Below, in pieces: positions 62,047 to 64,000 of a DNA stretch of 64,000 nucleotides. The notes beneath the pieces are model-generated. The model saw only the letters and a list, made by a program, of their open reading frames with translations, ran no database searches and was not told the origin of the DNA. The translations under genes were made by a program, and so were the position numbers. How positions within the stretch are numbered: the first letter of the stretch is position 1; each line of letters starts with the position of its first letter. Origin of the DNA: Desulfovibrionaceae bacterium (GTDB lineage: Bacteria > Desulfobacterota > Desulfovibrionia > Desulfovibrionales > Desulfovibrionaceae); NCBI GenBank assembly GCA_029011315.1, contig JAQXLA010000010.1, forward strand, positions 16,253 through 80,252. Direction: 5' to 3'.

Positions 62047-62071
62047 CGGGGAGATTCTCCGTGAATCTCCC
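62047..62071. terminator. bidirectional terminator between convergent Trm112 gene and lipoprotein gene
   Basis: GGGGAGATTC-TCCGT-GAATCTCCCC; T-rich downstream on the reverse strand (GATTTTTTAG). Confidence 0.7.
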
Positions 62072-62077
62072 CTTCTC

Positions 62078-62803
62078 TTAATTTCTGCTGATAAAGATAT
62101 TTCTATAGGACAGGCTTCCGAGGAATACGCCAAGCCGACGTCCGTCAATTCCCTGCGCTTCTGCATCAGAATATTCACCCAATGAGGAATAGGAAAACGC
62201 CGCAACAAGAGTCTTCTTGGCACGCTCCTGAAATGCACGAATTTCCGGCTTCCATTCAGGGATTTCCACCAGACCGAAACACCATGCCGGCAGGGGTTCA
62301 CGATATTCCAGAATAATTTTGATTTTTTCAAAATTCGTGACCAATGCATACCTCTGCACTAACCATATCAGAGAAGAAGCTTTCTCTGCATCCTTCTCAA
62401 CCAGGGAAACAAACGGATCCCTGTCTCCCTTTAAAGCGTACAGCCTTCCTCCAAAGACATTGCCATCCACAATGATTCCATCTGACACAGGGCTGTCCCA
62501 GTAACTGAACGACAACGCATCCCATTCCAATTGATCATTCGGCGTTTCTGCAAAAATCGTGACTGCCATAGGAGACGACGCATCTGTGCCATACACGGCT
62601 ACGACAGTTTTCGGCACCACATGCGAAGCCCCCATATATTTCAAAGGCGTATACCGTCCCGCAGACAGCAATGGAAGATCTCTGGCATACAGCGTCAAAG
62701 CTGGTTGAGATGAAGAAACGACCTTACCATTTTCCACACCTCTTTTCATGGGACTACAGGCACACACCAGAGTCAGGAGCAAAAGCATCAGTGTTTTTTT
62801 CAT
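62078..62803 (-). CDS. hypothetical lipoprotein
   Basis: MKKTLMLLLLTLVCACSPMKRG signal/lipobox; no family recognised. Confidence 0.75.
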   Translation of the reverse strand: MKKTLMLLLLTLVCACSPMKRGVENGKVVSSSQPALTLYARDLPLLSAGRYTPLKYMGASHVVPKTVVAVYGTDASSPMAVTIFAETPNDQLEWDALSFSYWDSPVSDGIIVDGNVFGGRLYALKGDRDPFVSLVEKDAEKASSLIWLVQRYALVTNFEKIKIILEYREPLPAWCFGLVEIPEWKPEIRAFQERAKKTLVAAFSYSSLGEYSDAEAQGIDGRRLGVFLGSLSYRNIFISRN

Positions 62804-62877
62804 GATATTTTTCTACCTTAGAAGTTCCATGCAACGGCATAATACTGATAAAACATTCTCGCTGTCAATCAATATAG

Positions 62878-62917
62878 AAAAACCCGCATTCCCATGGAAG
62901 GACTGCGGGTTTTCAAG
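62878..62917 (-). terminator. intrinsic terminator after ftsZ
   Basis: Reverse strand AAAACCCGCA-loop-TGCGGGTTTT-TCTAT. Confidence 0.75.
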
Positions 62918-62935
62918 TCATACCGAAAAACTCAC

Positions 62936-64000
62936 TTAATTTTGCGATCTGCGAAGAAAGGCAGGGACCAGCAGAGGATCCTCATCAAAAAGAAAATCCT
63001 CAGAATGATCAGGACGTTGCGCGCGACCGTCATGATTCTCCCGAAGATACGTCGGGCGGCTGATTTCCGAATTTTCCGAATCAAACGCAAAAGCGTCTCG
63101 TCCTGCAGGAGCAATAATCTCAGACTGCGATCCAGTCTGAGACGGAGTCGAAGGCATAACAGGATTCGACTGCGATCCTCCAGCAGCTGGCGAATTCTGC
63201 ATATTCTGCTCGGCATTGCCATTTTTAGGCTGACTGACATCACCAGACACAGGCGATGAAGCATCCGATTTTGCCGCGCCAACGGTTTGAACAGCCCGCC
63301 AATCCGTTGGATGAAGATTCGGCTTTTTCGATTTGCTTCCAGCATCGATCCCCGTAGCAATAAGCGTAATGCGCAACTCATCCCCGGCATTTTCATCAAG
63401 AGCCGTACCGACGATGACATCTCCGTCACAGGCACCCAGTTTTTCTGTAATATACGACACTGCGTCGTTATATTCCAGCATGCCAAGCTCGGAGGATGCT
63501 GTTACGTTCACCAAAGCTGACTTGGCGCCTGTAATGGAAATATCCTCCAGCAACGGACAGGTTAAAACTGCTGTAGCCGCTTTGATAGCTCTGTCTTCAC
63601 CCTTGGCGGAAGCTGTGCCCATCATGGCCATTCCCTGAATACCCATGACCGTTCTGACGTCGGCAAAGTCCACATTAATGATGCCGGGTTTCGTAATCAA
63701 ATCCGAAATGCCCCGCACTGCGTTGTACAGCACATCATCCGCCATTTTCATCATAGACTGAAAAGAGGCTTTCGGATCGGCAATCTGGAGCAAACGGACA
63801 TTGGGAATCACGATCAAACTATCCACATGTTCGCGAAGTTCGGCAATTCCGCGTTCCGCCACAGATTCACGTTTTTTGCCTTCAAAGGGAAACGGCTTCG
63901 TCACGACCCCAACTGTCAGTGCTCCGGCAGCTTTCGCCGTCTGGGCGATGATCGGAGCGGCTCCTGTACCGGTGCCTCCCCCCATGCCGGCCGTCACAAA
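62936..64000 (-). CDS. ftsZ: cell division protein FtsZ, partial (N-terminus off right edge)
   Basis: VTAGMGGGTGTGAAPIIAQTAKAAGALTVGVVTKPFPFEGKKR; SISTGAKSALVNVTAS-like; C-terminal LLVPAFLRRSQN. Confidence 0.97.
   Translation of the reverse strand, partial: FVTAGMGGGTGTGAAPIIAQTAKAAGALTVGVVTKPFPFEGKKRESVAERGIAELREHVDSLIVIPNVRLLQIADPKASFQSMMKMADDVLYNAVRGISDLITKPGIINVDFADVRTVMGIQGMAMMGTASAKGEDRAIKAATAVLTCPLLEDISITGAKSALVNVTASSELGMLEYNDAVSYITEKLGACDGDVIVGTALDENAGDELRITLIATGIDAGSKSKKPNLHPTDWRAVQTVGAAKSDASSPVSGDVSQPKNGNAEQNMQNSPAAGGSQSNPVMPSTPSQTGSQSEIIAPAGRDAFAFDSENSEISRPTYLRENHDGRAQRPDHSEDFLFDEDPLLVPAFLRRSQN

Overview
Chromosomal, almost entirely housekeeping window. Gene content and order look like a Desulfovibrionaceae-type sulfate-reducing or anaerobic deltaproteobacterium (desulfoferrodoxin-rubredoxin-ROO, RpoH next to MetH, TrmD with C-terminal extension, CobA-HemD fusion). 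This is an inference from families and synteny; no search was run. Minus-strand blocks: thrS-infC-rpmI-rplT-pheS-pheT-merR-rpe-tkt-trmD (trmD runs off the left edge); tRNA-Val; bamD, trxA, tsaD, fbp; pgsA-ftsB-TPR-Cache-like lipoprotein; tlyA; ihfA; a PaaK-like ligase; rimP-nusA-ylxR-infB; metH-tlpA-argA. Plus-strand block: rpoH, tRNA-Lys, CBS, M23 peptidase, an O2-defence run (dfx-rub-roo-cydA-cydB), hisD, fabI, typA. Then tig-clpP-clpX-lon, an MFS transporter, purN and cobA/hemD on minus; serS, der, a dnaA homologue, rplM-rpsI and rnj on plus; and ftsZ running off the right edge on minus. I saw no CRISPR array, transposase, phage genes or rRNA. I found no clear novel multi-gene system. The best leads are regulatory: a promoter plus structured leader plus strong intrinsic terminator in front of rimP-nusA-infB; a thrS leader hairpin shaped like a tRNA-Thr anticodon arm; two inverted repeats at the tig-clpPX-lon promoter; a 15-bp perfect hairpin between rub and roo; and a divergent DnaA. 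All promoter, terminator and hairpin calls were made by eye, without folding energies.
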